A stretch of DNA of 64,000 bases from Bimastos eiseni (lineage: Eukaryota; Annelida; Clitellata; Crassiclitellata; Lumbricidae): the NCBI GenBank assembly GCA_959347315.1, contig OY365810.1, forward strand, positions 29,969,385 to 30,033,384. Direction: 5' to 3'. Below, one piece after another: positions 12,101 through 25,541 of the stretch. Made by a program: the position numbers and the translations under genes. Under the pieces are notes generated by a model, which saw only the letters and a list, made by a program, of their open reading frames with translations, did not search any database and had not been told where the DNA came from. Position 1 is the stretch's first letter. Each line of letters starts with the position of its first letter.

Positions 12101-15100
12101 CGGCCAACCTTCTCACTGACCCGTTCAGAAGTAATGGAACATATAGACCTACAGCAAATGTCAGCAGCCTGTCTGTCTGTCTATCTCTCTGTCTATGTTT
12201 TCTGCCTTCCTGTCTGTATCTGTGCTTCTATCAGCATCATCTCTTTGAGCTGGATGTATATCTGATTCTTGATATGAAAGCAACTGCCTTGCTCTGAGTC
12301 AGAGGATGGCCTCACAGTTCAATGACCGTCTTTCTCTGAGCACTATACAATGTCTTTTATCAGTTTCTCCAATCATAGCAGACGGTGCCCTTCTTCCTTG
12401 GGTGATTCTGCCCTTGATCTGGTGGGTGACGGTGCCCCTCGTCCTGTCATCAGCGCTGTCTTCTTTGTTCTCTTTCTTATGGTCTTTCTGTTGGACTCTA
12501 CAGACTGTTGCTTATGTTGTATGTGTGTGTGCGTGCGTGTGTGTGACAGGGAATATTGGATTTTCTGTTTGCAAACAAATAGACAACCTATGAAATTAAT
12601 TTAATTGGCATTGACTCTGACTTCCAACTGACCTCAGAATATGTGCTTTGGATCAATCAATCAATTAATTAAATTTAATGTAGCACCCCTTCAAGATATC
12701 TGCTCAGAGGCACTCCCATCCGACTATGGATGTTGGTACAGTACAGTACAGCGTCTGAGCTTGCAGAATTTTCTATGGAAATTCATTATTATAGCTATAG
12801 GGATATGTCATGATCAGTTTTACACTGGATGTCCATAGGGGATAATTCGTTGGTTACCCATGAGCTTCATGATAATGTCTATCAAACTACAGCATCTTCC
12901 TTGCTAGATGCTTTACTGAAATACGTTTTGTAGATGTCCTAATGGCTTCCTTTGTCTTTGTGTGGTTTTATGAATGCTGTTGATCTTTCTTTATATACAT
13001 CTAGTTTTTATTATTTCTTTTATTGCTTTTAGTCTTCATTGTTGCTGTTTTTAGTGTTAGCAGCCATTGTTCGATGTTCATTGTTGTTGATTCATATTGT
13101 CAAATGTTGCTATCATCATGGCATGTCTTTATAATGCAGATTACCTAACAACACTTGTATCATTGTGTAAGAGAGCCTTAGTGAATGATAATTACCATTG
13201 TTACAAAATCCTGTTGTCATATCGAATAACAGAGTTTGTGGTACTACAAAGAGTGCTTTTGAAAGGCACTCAAAAGCTGTTGTATAAATAATCATATGTT
13301 GTTGCTCTCATTAGATAACCTGTGTATTTAATAAATACAGCATGTAATAATGAGAATGTGCTATATATATAAATTGTGCAGAGTTGAGTCGAGACCTTGA
13401 CTTTGATGAGTTGGCATTTACACATGAGCCTTTGGATGCAATATTCCTTCGAGACAAACCAATTATTCTTCACTGTGTCCTGCAGACGTCACTGGAGGGT
13501 GGAACTGTCGATGTACAATGGATGAAAGACGGTGTTCCTGTTGTGCTTAACAATCGCAGGTAGGAGGTCCTTGAACATTGATACTGATCTGAATGATGAT
13601 GGTCGTGATGGTGATTTTGTTCACTTTAAAAACTCTTAATTATAATCAGGGCTTGAAGTGGGACAGTATGAAAGCATACTAGGAAGGAAGGGGAAAGGTT
13701 CTTGTAGCCATACCAGAACCTCTTTTATCCCACTTCAAGCCCTGATTATAATCATGATTTTTTAAACTTACTCCAAAGGCTGGTCCATAGGCTTTTAGGC
13801 CAAAAGGGGATGAGATGAACGAGGTGATTTCCCATTGCCTTCTTCACAGACAATTATGTGTGGGCAACTTGTCCAAGGCCTCTACACAGTGGTTGAAGGT
13901 AGATGGGAAGCTGTGACCCTTTGATTACAAGGTACAGAACATATTGCCACACCACTGCTACTCCACCGCATCCCATTAACGATTGCATCCCATTAACGAT
14001 TTTTCCTAGTGAGTTCCTTCTGGGGTGTTTTATGGTGTCAATTTTTGGTGCAAGTGTTGAGAGTTAAACAACAAGTCTGTGGAATTTCAGGTGTGTTAGT
14101 CTTGCACTTAACTTACGTACTCTTAAGGTACCTATTATCTCTGACTCCAGGAACATTTCTAAGCTGGATTGTGGTACTTAAGTGCCTAAGGAGTAAACTG
14201 GTGAGATTATTCTTTATAATAAGATTAGAGTGAGTGATTGGTAACTGATTGATTAGATTCTAGCTGCGAGATTTTTCTAATTCTAATTCTTGTCCATTAG
14301 CAAATTTCAGTAGTTGACTTAAGAGTGCCTAAGGAGTAAACTGGTGAGATTATTCTTTATAATAAGATTAGAGTGAGTGATTGGTAACTGATCGATTAGA
14401 TTCTAGCTGCAAGATTTTTCTAATTCTAATTCTTGTCCATTAGCAAATTTCAGTAGTTGTTATTGATTAACAATTTAACTAATCGATTGGCTGTATGTTT
14501 AATTTTAAATTTAATTGATTACCTACAGAAATTTTCTAATTCTAATCGACTTGCATATTTCAGTACTTAGCTAATTCTTATTGATATTAATTAGCAATTC
14601 AATTAATCATGCCCATCTCTGATCAGGATTGTGTGGTCGTTTGTGACATGCTGATTAATCATTACATGCTCTTTTCAAAGTACTATTTGAATTTATTTCT
14701 TTTGTTTATATTGTATGTTAGAAGTGAATATCTAGCACTAGTGAGAAAGTCTCTGAACAGCAAAACATGAGGCTTTCTAGTAATAGAAATGCTGCCATCA
14801 GCGTTCTAAGGGTTCCTCCAATTGTCCCATGATTGAATCTGTGAATGTATTTCTAAGCCTAGTATGCCTCATGATTTCAGTGCCCTGTTTTCTGCTTTCG
14901 ATTGCTGCTTCTGAATGCATCATTTGTCTGGGGGTGAAATCCGATTATGATCCAAATGATGCATCAACGATGAAAATGAGATCCTGTGGAATCTGTGGCG
15001 CTGCAGCCAGCGCCATAGAAAAGCTCCCTACACTGAGAAGCGCCTTCCCGTTTGTGTCTGTGCTGCCAGATTCTTGTTACGATGATTGTCGTTCGTCAAT

Positions 15101-17006
15101 TTCCTGTGGATTGCCAGCTGGATATCAGGCTTGAGCCATTGCAGAAGAGGCCTGCATTTGCAGTGTGGACTGGAAGATTGGTTGAGACTTTGCTGAATGG
15201 GAATCTGCCCATATTGGCTGAAATTGACCAGGGCGTATTAAATTATGTTCCATGTCATTTTTACTGTGCTATATACATGGCACAGTAATAATGTTTGTTG
15301 TCTATAGTCTCACTGGAATTACAATCGGATGGTATTGTGGACAATGTCATGTTCAATAAGTTACATTGAATCATGCTTATCAATCTTGCTTGATTAGCCT
15401 GAATGACCATTAATTTCAGAGTTCATATATGCAGGCTTTTGTAATGATTATTTGCTTGTGCCAGTAGTTCAAATTGACTGACTTGTTGAAAAATTGTGAC
15501 AAATGAAGCCATTTAAGTAGATAGTAGATACATGCACTTTGTTTGTTATCTATGAAAAGAGGTTCAACTGCTGAATTACAATGAGGTTTTGCTACAAGGA
15601 GATAATGCGCAGAAGATAATGATCAGTGTATCTGATTATATCGTATCAGAATTCATGTTTGAATGACTATCGTCATAAAGATGTTTTGGTGTATATCTCA
15701 TCCAACCTCAAGTCTTTCCTCCTCCAATTCAAAATTCAATTCAATTATACTTTCCCTTCATGCAGGGAACTGATTTCAACATGCTTATCATGGATAAATG
15801 TCAGTTGAACTAGATGACCACAAACTAACAAACAATTTATAAACCTCCAAACACTGACAGATCTACCTTCCACATCCGTTATGATGTTGTGAACAAATAA
15901 TGACAACCGCTTTATACCGGTCCTATTCAAGGAACTCATGCCACGTAATGACATGCACGATTGTGTCAAAATATTGTCTCTTTTCAGGCAGCTGTTAGCC
16001 AACGGATCGCTTTTGATTGAGGGTCGCCCTGACGACGGAGATTACCGTTGCCTAGCAACCGTCAGTGGTATCGGTTCCATCCTCAGTCGAAGCGCACAGG
16101 TTCAGATGGCATGTACGTTGTTGGCTTATGTTGCCTCTATGGTTGGCCTACCACGTATAAATCTATAAATCGTAATGGATGATGTGAAACTTTTATTGGT
16201 TCAATTACATTTATATTCATTTATTAGATCCTAGTGTCAAACTGCATTCAGTTATAAACAGCAGAGAAGAAATTATTGTCCAGTGTCAAAGTGAGCAGAA
16301 CAGACAATGGATGGCATTATGAGGAGCGGCATGTGTAATAAATATTTGAGGACTGACTGACTGGTGGCTGGAGAAGATTTAGCTTATCTTGAAAATAAAT
16401 CTGCTGACTTGACAGTGTATATTTGTGTTTGAAACTGTGTAAGCCATTGTCGCCTTCATATGATGTATTAGATCCTGGCTTCATATGAGAATTGCTGTGT
16501 AAAATGATAGGAAATGTTGGCAGTCTTGGCAATTTGAAACTGAGGATGTCAACATATCGAAATTTAAAGTAAGTTATGTGCCTGAAATTGTCATGTTAAC
16601 TTAGAAATTCACTGAAGAACGTTTTGTATAAATTTCGTATAGCGAGAGCATTCCGTTTTCGAAAAAGTTCTCTTTGCCTTATAGCTGATATTATTCGATA
16701 TTTCTTGAAATTTTATATCGCCCTTCTTCCAACATCTTTTGCTCAGAAGTGCACAAGCCTTGGCGGCGCAATTGCAGTTGTACTGCAGAGCAATTGTGCG
16801 CAAAGGACTTACTCAAGGTCCCTTCACAGTGACTGATGCCTCGGACAAGGGTCGAACCCGCTCACTCAGCGAACACTGAGCATTACGGATTGACTGCTCT
16901 AACCGATCAGCCACCGTGCATGCTAAAATGTTGATTGCTATGTTACCCTGAGTGCATAAATTATTAATATTAAATATTATTAATATATATGATTATTATA
17001 ACTTTT

Positions 17007-17061
<55 letters not shown>

Positions 17062-20000
17062 ATTACTATGCAACTCTACGTTATTATCTGGGTGATGTTG
17101 CATTGTGCTGTTTATGACTGTAAATTCAAACATTGGCCTAAGTTTCTCCTATGAGCCACTTTAATTATTTACTCTTTCAGTTATTATTATGAATATTTTA
17201 TTATTGCATTTTGCTCTGATCTTACACTGCATGGTATTGCATGTTCCTACCATTACATGACATAACAAGTGGCTGTGTGTTGTCTGCATTCAGACATGGA
17301 CAAACTCTTCTCAGAGGAGCCGCAGAATGTGTCCGCTGGACTCGGTGATGTCGTCATGTTGTCATGCGCGATCGGAGGTGCTCCTCCACCCGTGATTGAG
17401 TGGCTAAAGGACGACGAGCCACTCGATCCCCAGAGCCTTGCCTACTACGTTCATTCGGACGAAACGGATGGCTCCGTGCTCGAGATCCGGAGCGTCCAGG
17501 CGGCCGACTTTGGCCGATACAAATGCCGGGCGACCAGCGGAGATAAGACGAAATACAGCAATGTGGCCCTCCTTATGCAGATCACAGCATCTGGTGAGAT
17601 GCTAAGATGAACTTTATCAGATCACTTGATTAAAATGATTGGCATTAAGCTGTAGTTAGAGCTCTCATGGTGTGAGGGCAAGTGAGTGTCAAAGTGGCAG
17701 CAATAGCTAGTTTGCTGTAGGCTTTCTCATTGATGACCTAATGGGTTGCTTGTCAAAATAATCAACATCACAAATGACCAGGAACACAACACAAAGCAGG
17801 AAACAATTGCCCTCATTTTCTCATTCCTTACTGAAGTTTTACATTTTCATAAAATATAGAATTTTTATGTACTTTTTCTGAAAATTGTTTCTTACTTCTT
17901 AACAGCAAATATCCAGGAGATGGGACCATATTTTGTCATGATGCCAAAGAACCATGCCATTAGAGAAGGGAAGGACCTGGTCTTGTACTGTGGTGCCAAT
18001 GGCAGAGATCGAAAAGGAAAGAGACCGACAATTGGTTGGTTAAAAGATGGCATCACAATTGACCTCAGGTATGTGACATACCAGTGCCACTGGTATAATT
18101 ACCAGTGTACATGTTATTTGTACCATTGCCACTGTTTGTTGATACCATCAGATTCATCAGCATCATGCTCATCAACACCATCATGTTCAATGTTACCATG
18201 TTCATTATCAGGTGATTATTTCCATTCAATGCCTCTTTAGAGTCTCTAGTTATCATTGTAAATACTTGCAGCTCATCATTGCTACTCTGCATATCCTCAT
18301 TGTCACTGCATTCTTCGTTATTGATATCATCAGGAAACTTGGACTATGTTATAATTTTTTATTCATATTGTTCAGGCCTGAGAACGCTATTTTTTTTCTT
18401 GTTACTGTTGTACCGTTTTATTTTTGGGAAAAAATAGATTTATGTATAGACCTATATTATTGATAGTTGAGAGAAGTTGCAAATTCATGGTAACATTTTG
18501 GTAAAAATGGGCGAAAATTCTTGGCTTGAAATCAAGCTGAAAATATTTCTTTGGTTAAATTGTGATAAAGAGTTCCAATTGAATCGAACAGTTGTTGTTT
18601 CTCATTTCGTCATTTAGATATTGATAATGGCTGTATAGAAGCCCTTTGGATTATGATAGATCAGTTGTTTTGCTTGTGACCAATTAGAATTCGATGTTGA
18701 GTTCAGACAATGTGAGATTCTAGCTAGGGAGGCATAGGAATTTAATTGAATTAGTTTCTGCGTTTGTGACCACTTGCATTTTGATGTTATTCAGCTCAGA
18801 CAATGAGAGGTTCTCGTTAGTTGGCGAGGGAAGCCTAAGAATCGAACGCTCTGAAGAAGATGACTCTGGGTTGTACACGTGCAGAGCAACCAACTCAGAT
18901 GATGCCACAGATGCCAGTGCTGTTCTTAACGTCCTAGGTATATTTCCTATGACAGGTCTTAAGAATTATGTGCAAGTTTTCATGCTTTGTAGCAGCCATC
19001 AGCTGCGTGTTCACTACTCTTTGTTTCAAATAATTTAGCAAGTAAAAATATTATTTATTAGACTGCCAGCAAATGCACAGTGTATTGTATTTAAGTATTT
19101 GTAGGGTGCCTCTTGTGGCTGGCCCCTCCCCTATGGGAGATTAATCCGGCCTTAAGGAGATATATTTGTAGTGTGTCTCTGGTAGGATGAACCATTTAGA
19201 AAGCTTACAAAAGGTAAAAATAATGGCGACAATTTAAACATTTGGGTGATAAAAGTTCTCTTGGCAAAGGCATCAACTCTGGGTAGGGTAAGGTCATATG
19301 ACCTGGACCATATATTGTATGTGGTGACCTTGCGAGGAGGGAGATGGTCGTGAAGGATGTGACATGGGTTCAATAGCACTGTGCGGAAAATACCCAGTAG
19401 CTAAGTCTGCTGTGGAGCAAATGTCAACAGATGAACATAAATCAGACGTTTCTTTTGTTTGCTAATGGAATCCATGATGGTCTAAGGCGTTGAGTCTTTT
19501 TTCTATATTGCTGTCAGTGGTGTAATGAAGACCTTGTGCTAAACCAAATGTTTTGAAAATTTCATTAATTGATTAATTAATATATTGCCATCGATAGGAT
19601 TTAAAAATTTTACTTGTGGTGCACATGTAATTTGAAGGCTTCAGTCATCTGATTGCACTCTCTTGAGTATGTCGGAACTGTGTTGCAGCTTTAGGAGTAG
19701 TTGCTTCAGCTTAGTGACGCCTCCTTTATCCAGGCTTGGGACTGGCACTGTCAGAGTGTGAACTGTAACAGCGTTTGCTGCAGCTATGTCATAAAGTCTT
19801 TGCCTTAGCATTTCTGTTTGGCTGAGTGTTTTGAAAATGATAATAAGTTAACATTCTTTGAATGAATTTTTGTTCTTTATCATGAGCTGCATTGACATTT
19901 GAAAATTTTTGTTAGTGTATTTAAAAATCAATGTGGGTGAATGGTGAAAAATCATTCAGATTAGTGGTGGATGTCTTTTTTAGCATGTTAGAATGGTAGA

Positions 20001-23000
20001 AGCTTCATTTGGCATAGGTGTTTAATTGGAATGATATATGTTTGATTAGGGTGTAGAAATCTAATTAGAGTGATTTTTGGATAGTATGTGTTTACTTAGA
20101 TTATTAGATGTTGTAATTAGGTGAGTATTGTATGTACGTATGTATGTACGCACGCACGCACGTGTGTATGATTGTATATGAGCACTTATAGAGCGCCTTA
20201 CACGAACCTCACGAAGGATATGATAGACGTTTAATGAATGATTTATTGGTTTTACCAGTTCCTCCAAAGCTTCAAGTGGTTCCACAAAGGACTTCTGGCC
20301 ATCTGAACAGTGATCAGGAGTTGGCCTGCGTGGTCTATGGCACTCCGCGTCCACTGGTGCAATGGTACCAGAACGGCATGGCCATCATTCCAGATGACTA
20401 TGTGCAGGTGGTTGATGGTCACAACCTGAGAATCATGGGATTGCTGTCGTCAGATGAAGGCATCTACCAGTGCATGGCTTCCAATGGAGCGGGAAGCGCA
20501 CAGGCTGGGGCTCTGCTCAAGGTCATCGATGCGAGGGAAGGTCAGTAATGGATCTGGAATGTATGTATGTAGGTTTTTGTCTGCTGCATGCTTGTTCCCA
20601 GGTCATGTGTCTTCTAAGTTGTATTGGGCCATTATCATACGGTGCAGGGCGGTCATCTGTTTTTTAGCATCCCAATATATCTGCCGTTATAACCTGTCAT
20701 TTCATTATCATAAATTAAATACAGAGTAGCTTTTGTGGAATGGGTTGACCAGTAGTTTACAATGCATTAAAAATGTCAGCTTGACAACATGAATTGTTAT
20801 TTAGGATGTCTTTATTACATGTCAAACAACCATTGGAAATGCTGTTCAACAGATGAAGGAAACTAAGCAAAGTCCACAATTGCAAGCTTTAACTTTCTGT
20901 TACTCATGTTTCTTCTAAAATATTGCTTCTATTTGTTGTTTTATGATTATTTAGCATTGACATAACGTTGAAATTAATTTGGCCAATGAACGATATACTA
21001 CAAAAGTCTAAATAATTTTGGACGTTAGGCCATGCAATGCAATCAATCAACGATGTGATATCATATTAAAAGTCACGATCTGATGGAGGTCTAGTTTAGG
21101 ATTAAAAGTTAACTATTAAGAGGTTCAGTTTGAGATGTTCATTTAAATTTTGTGCTTCGTGAAATGTTTCATAACCGAGGCCAACATTTTTGACAGATGG
21201 CAGAATAAATGAGGGCTGTGCTTTATTGCCCTCTTTTATTTAACTTGGCTTGCATACAGTTTGTCATGAATGGGACGTCGGTTCATCGGAGCTCTTTCAA
21301 CTCTTTTTTTGGTACTTTCCCATCGACCTACAGAGCTGAAATTTCGCACACATGTCACGCTTGCATGACAATGTAATGTGTCAAGTTTTTACGGACATAA
21401 CTCAAAAATTGAGAATAAAAAATGACATAAAATGCACAAAATTAAATCTCATTTACCCACTCGAACGAGTCCTCCTTGACGAGCTCCTCTCCGGCAAGTT
21501 TACATCATAAATAATATCTTAAGGAAATGGATCGATTGTGCCATCTGCCAGGTTATCTGTAATGGACTGCTCTCAAATCCAGCATAGAAGGAAATTTTAT
21601 TTCAGATGCGTTAGTGATGAACAATTTATTTTATTGACTGGAAATGATAATCACTTCAATGATGGTAGATTAAAATGTCTGAACTAGGACATGATCTGTT
21701 TGCGTCATTAAATTGCTGCTGAAAGCAGTGCAGTCTATTTAATTGTAGGACATTTCTGTAGAAGTATCCATGCATACTTGCGTAGTATTTGATTTCCGCA
21801 TCAGTACTTCTCATTGTTTCCAATAAGATTCACACCTGCACCACAGCGGTACTTTGAGGCCCTCGTGCGAGAGAAGGATGCAGCTGCTTTTAAGTCAGAT
21901 GAACCGAGATTGTTTCGATTGTCAGAATCAGCCTCTATGTGAGATGCTTTTCTCAGCTGACATCTCTTTTCGAACTACTTGGACTGATGATGAGGTTTTT
22001 GTTGTTTTAGTTCCACCATCCACTCACGACGGTCTGCCGTCACAACCGATGGATCTGTCGGCCGTCATCATTTCGACTCGCTTTGTCACGCTGTCGTGGA
22101 AACAGCCGACCTCTAATGGACTGACGGACATCGCTGGATATGTTGTTTCTTGGAAGGAAACGGGAGCAATTCGGTGGGTAGAAGAGTTGTTACGCCACTC
22201 ATTTCTTATGCATGGCCAGGCAGGTTTAACTGTGATATACTGTGAGTGGTGATATATGATGGGTATGGACATTTGCTATAGCACTGCTTAAGTGTCTTAG
22301 AGAATTGCTGTTTGTGGTGATTGAATGGTGAGGATGCTGGTTGTAATTGGTGAAGAAAAGGTTATTGATGAGTTCTTATGTTGTGTTGCAATATGGTTGA
22401 AAGTGAAAGTGCAAATTCAGGAAGTCACAATCTGGCATGTTGTGAGGATGGCTTATGATTAGTTTTTAATTGCTTTGCAATAAAGTAAGCCATAATGCTC
22501 AAGCAAGTGAAAAGCCTGATTTGTCTCAATATATATATATATATATATATATATGTTTATTAAACAAGCTGATAATCTGCAGCAAATAACACTCATGTAC
22601 AAAAGACCAGAGAAAAAATGAGAGTTAGATATCCAATAAAAGTAAATGATATAGGCCTACTTTGACTATTACATAAATAGAACTCTGGGTATAAAATAAA
22701 ATATCTGTTGTCTTTAGTAGGGAGTTGAAAAAGGGGTGAGCCGTGGGTCGGAGGTTGTAGGAGCACCCTGCAATTAGGGCATAACCGAGTAGACAATTTC
22801 CACCGAGTACCGAATCTGAGTATTTGGAGGAACTATTTGCCAGATCCGGGTACAAACCGAATAGTAGCGGCAAATCTGGCCAGCGATGTCAGTGAGTACC
22901 ATCCATAGGCAAAGAGTAGTTAACCTACCATGTGCACAGCTACGGATGAGAACTATCTATAGTCAATGCAGAGTCTATAGTAATATCCTGCATGTAGCTT

Positions 23001-25492
23001 ATTGTCGCACTCTAGGCTATAACAATATATCTACTATTTAATAACTTTATTTGTGAAAAAAAAGTAAAACTTTGTTTTAAAATATGAAATATGAAGTTAT
23101 CAATGACATCTTTACTCTCTAATGTTTACTGGTAAGTGGGTGGAGCCAATTCAAGCTGAAAAATTGCTGATTTGGTTGCCAAATGTAACATAAAGAAATT
23201 AAAATATATAAATCATTAAAATTAACATCATTATTTTAAAGAAAATTCAATGGAATGTTAAGTTCTTGCTTAATTAATCAATAACTTATAAAGAAGTTCG
23301 TTAGGCCTACATTTATTTGATGAAAAAATAAAATGTTATCAAAAAAAATTAAAATGTTATTTTTAGCTATTTGCGGGTGTAATGTTTGCCGAGGCGAATA
23401 CTTCCAAATAGTCCAATATTCGGCCAAGGCGAATGTCCGAGACGATTTCCGGTTATGCCCTATGTGCAATCAGAGGAAATAGTGGCCATCAGGGCACGTA
23501 GTAGTCGGGCCATTGGGAAACGGAGAAGATGCAGTAGTTTACAGGACAAAGAGGATGAAAAGTTTGCCTAAGATGATGATGAATTGATGATATTATGGAG
23601 ATGAAAATTAAATAGTATGATGATGAAGGTCTCTTTAATTAGGTGAATGAGGACTAGAGTAAGAGCATTAATGATGTTTCTGTTGATGAGGATGATGATG
23701 GTGTTGATGATGGTGATGATGATGGATACCAGAGCACTGTTTACGTTCTTGATCATCATAACACTGAAGAGTAGTATTGGAACTATAGATATGATAATAA
23801 AAGACTTCTAGATGACTGCATTTTTTGTGGTTACCCTTGAGATTGTTTTTCTGATTATGTTAGTGAGCGTGAACTTAATACAACAGCACTTGAAGCCAAC
23901 ATTCAGCATCTTAAGCCATCAACGAGGTACACATTTGAAGTGCGAGCATACAATAGCAATGGCTATAGCCAGAATGCAGCTCAGTTTGCCATACAGACAC
24001 AGGACGAAGGTTAGCCTCCTTCTTACTTACTTTGTACAAATGGCTTGTAATAATAAAATAACTGTGATGATAATGACTTGTGTCTGTAATGATGATGATG
24101 ATGATGATGATGATGAAGAGATAAAGGAACGAACACGTCGAACAGTAATGATAAATAGCAATTGAAAATAGATAATAATGAACAAGTGAACAGAAAATTC
24201 ATATTTAATTGAAGTGAATATATTTGTAGGTTAGAGTAATGAAGCAGTCAATCAAAATAATGTTTTAGATAAAGTGCAGAGCTAAGAGACTAATCCTGTC
24301 AATGGTTTGACTTGTTTCCTTCAGGCTCATCATTTTCTTTAATTTTCTTATCATAGGATATTTGTGGCATTTTGTGAATTTCATTCTGCAATGTTACGAC
24401 TTTTCTTTGTTGTTGTGACATGTTTATATCTTCAGCATTTCTCATCTTTTTCTGAATTATTGATGTTGCATGCATTTTGCATTGATTGTGTTTTCTTCCA
24501 TTTCCAGCCCAGGTGCCTGACCCTCCAGTCAACCTTCAGGCATTGCCCTTGTCATCCACTTCGGTTGTTGTCACATGGGACAATATACAGTCAAACCTGT
24601 CGTCTCCGATCACTGGATATAAACTCTACTATTATGAGTTTGGTGATGAGGCCCTGGAGAAGGAGTTGACCATTGGGGTCGTGAACTCTCTCGTCCTTAG
24701 TGATATGAAGAAGTTCCACCAATACAGCTTCCGTGTTGCGGCGCTTAATGGAAACGGCCTTGGAATGAGTACGGAAGAGGTCGTCTGCCAAACTTTCTCA
24801 GATGGTAACATCTCATCTTGTCATAACTTCTCATCTTGTCGTAACTTCTCATATTGTCGTAACTTCTCATATTGTCGTACTTCTCATCTTTTCGTAACTT
24901 CTCATATTGTTGTAACTTCTCATCTTGTTGTAATTTCACATCTTGTCATACTTCTCATGTTGTCGTAACTTCTCATATTGTCGTAACTTCTTATCTTGTT
25001 GCACTTTCTCATCTTTTTGTAACTTCACATCTTGTTGTAGCTTCTCATCTTGTCATAACTTCTCATCTTGTTGTAACTTCTCATCTTGTTGTAACTTCTC
25101 ATATTTTGGTAATTTCTCATCTTGTCGTAACTTCTCATCTTGTCGTAACTTCTCATATTGTCGTAACTTCTCATATTGTCGTAACTTCTTATCTTGTTGC
25201 AGTTTCTCATCTTGTTGTAACTTCACATCTTGTCGTAACTTCTCATCTTGTCGTAACTTCTCATCTTGTCGTAGCTTCGTGTCATATGCTGACGATGGTT
25301 GAGGCAGTTTATTATGATGGTCAAGAAAGATGTGAGTGATGAACACTACCATTCATGTGTATGTATTTAGGTCAGTACATACATATGCAGTTTTACACGC
25401 TTACATACATACATGTCAACATAAGTCATACATGATATATATGCTTACAAACAGGCCTACATTTACCATGTACACACACACACACACACACA

Positions 25493-25541
<49 letters not shown>

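Larger units (their letters stand above)
3145..13381 (+). other. Receptor intron 1 (10.2 kb)
   Basis: A long first intron separates the signal peptide from Ig1, as is common for genes of this family. I see no exon with good splice sites and recognisable sequence. It contains a TG-repeat near 4147-4162, a minus-strand copy of the GGGACTGGCAC repeat near 7440-7500, and a degenerate copy of the TTTATATAGCRCC repeat near 12660-12730. Large first introns often carry enhancers, but nothing specific is visible here. Confidence 0.7.

Noticed and set aside
14829..15288. 101- and 78-codon plus-strand frames in intron 2
   Set aside because: No DCC-family similarity and no phase-2 exon that would fit between Ig1 halves; inclusion would break the Ig fold.
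18795..18800. Alternative acceptor four bases into receptor exon 6
   Set aside because: It would shift the frame and destroy the second half of Ig3.
24805..25275. CRISPR-like array
   Set aside because: The units are contiguous 18-bp repeats with no unique spacers, in an animal intron.
24872..25352. Overlapping long open frames on both strands
   Set aside because: All derive from the 18-bp minisatellite; unit length divisible by three keeps frames open by chance.
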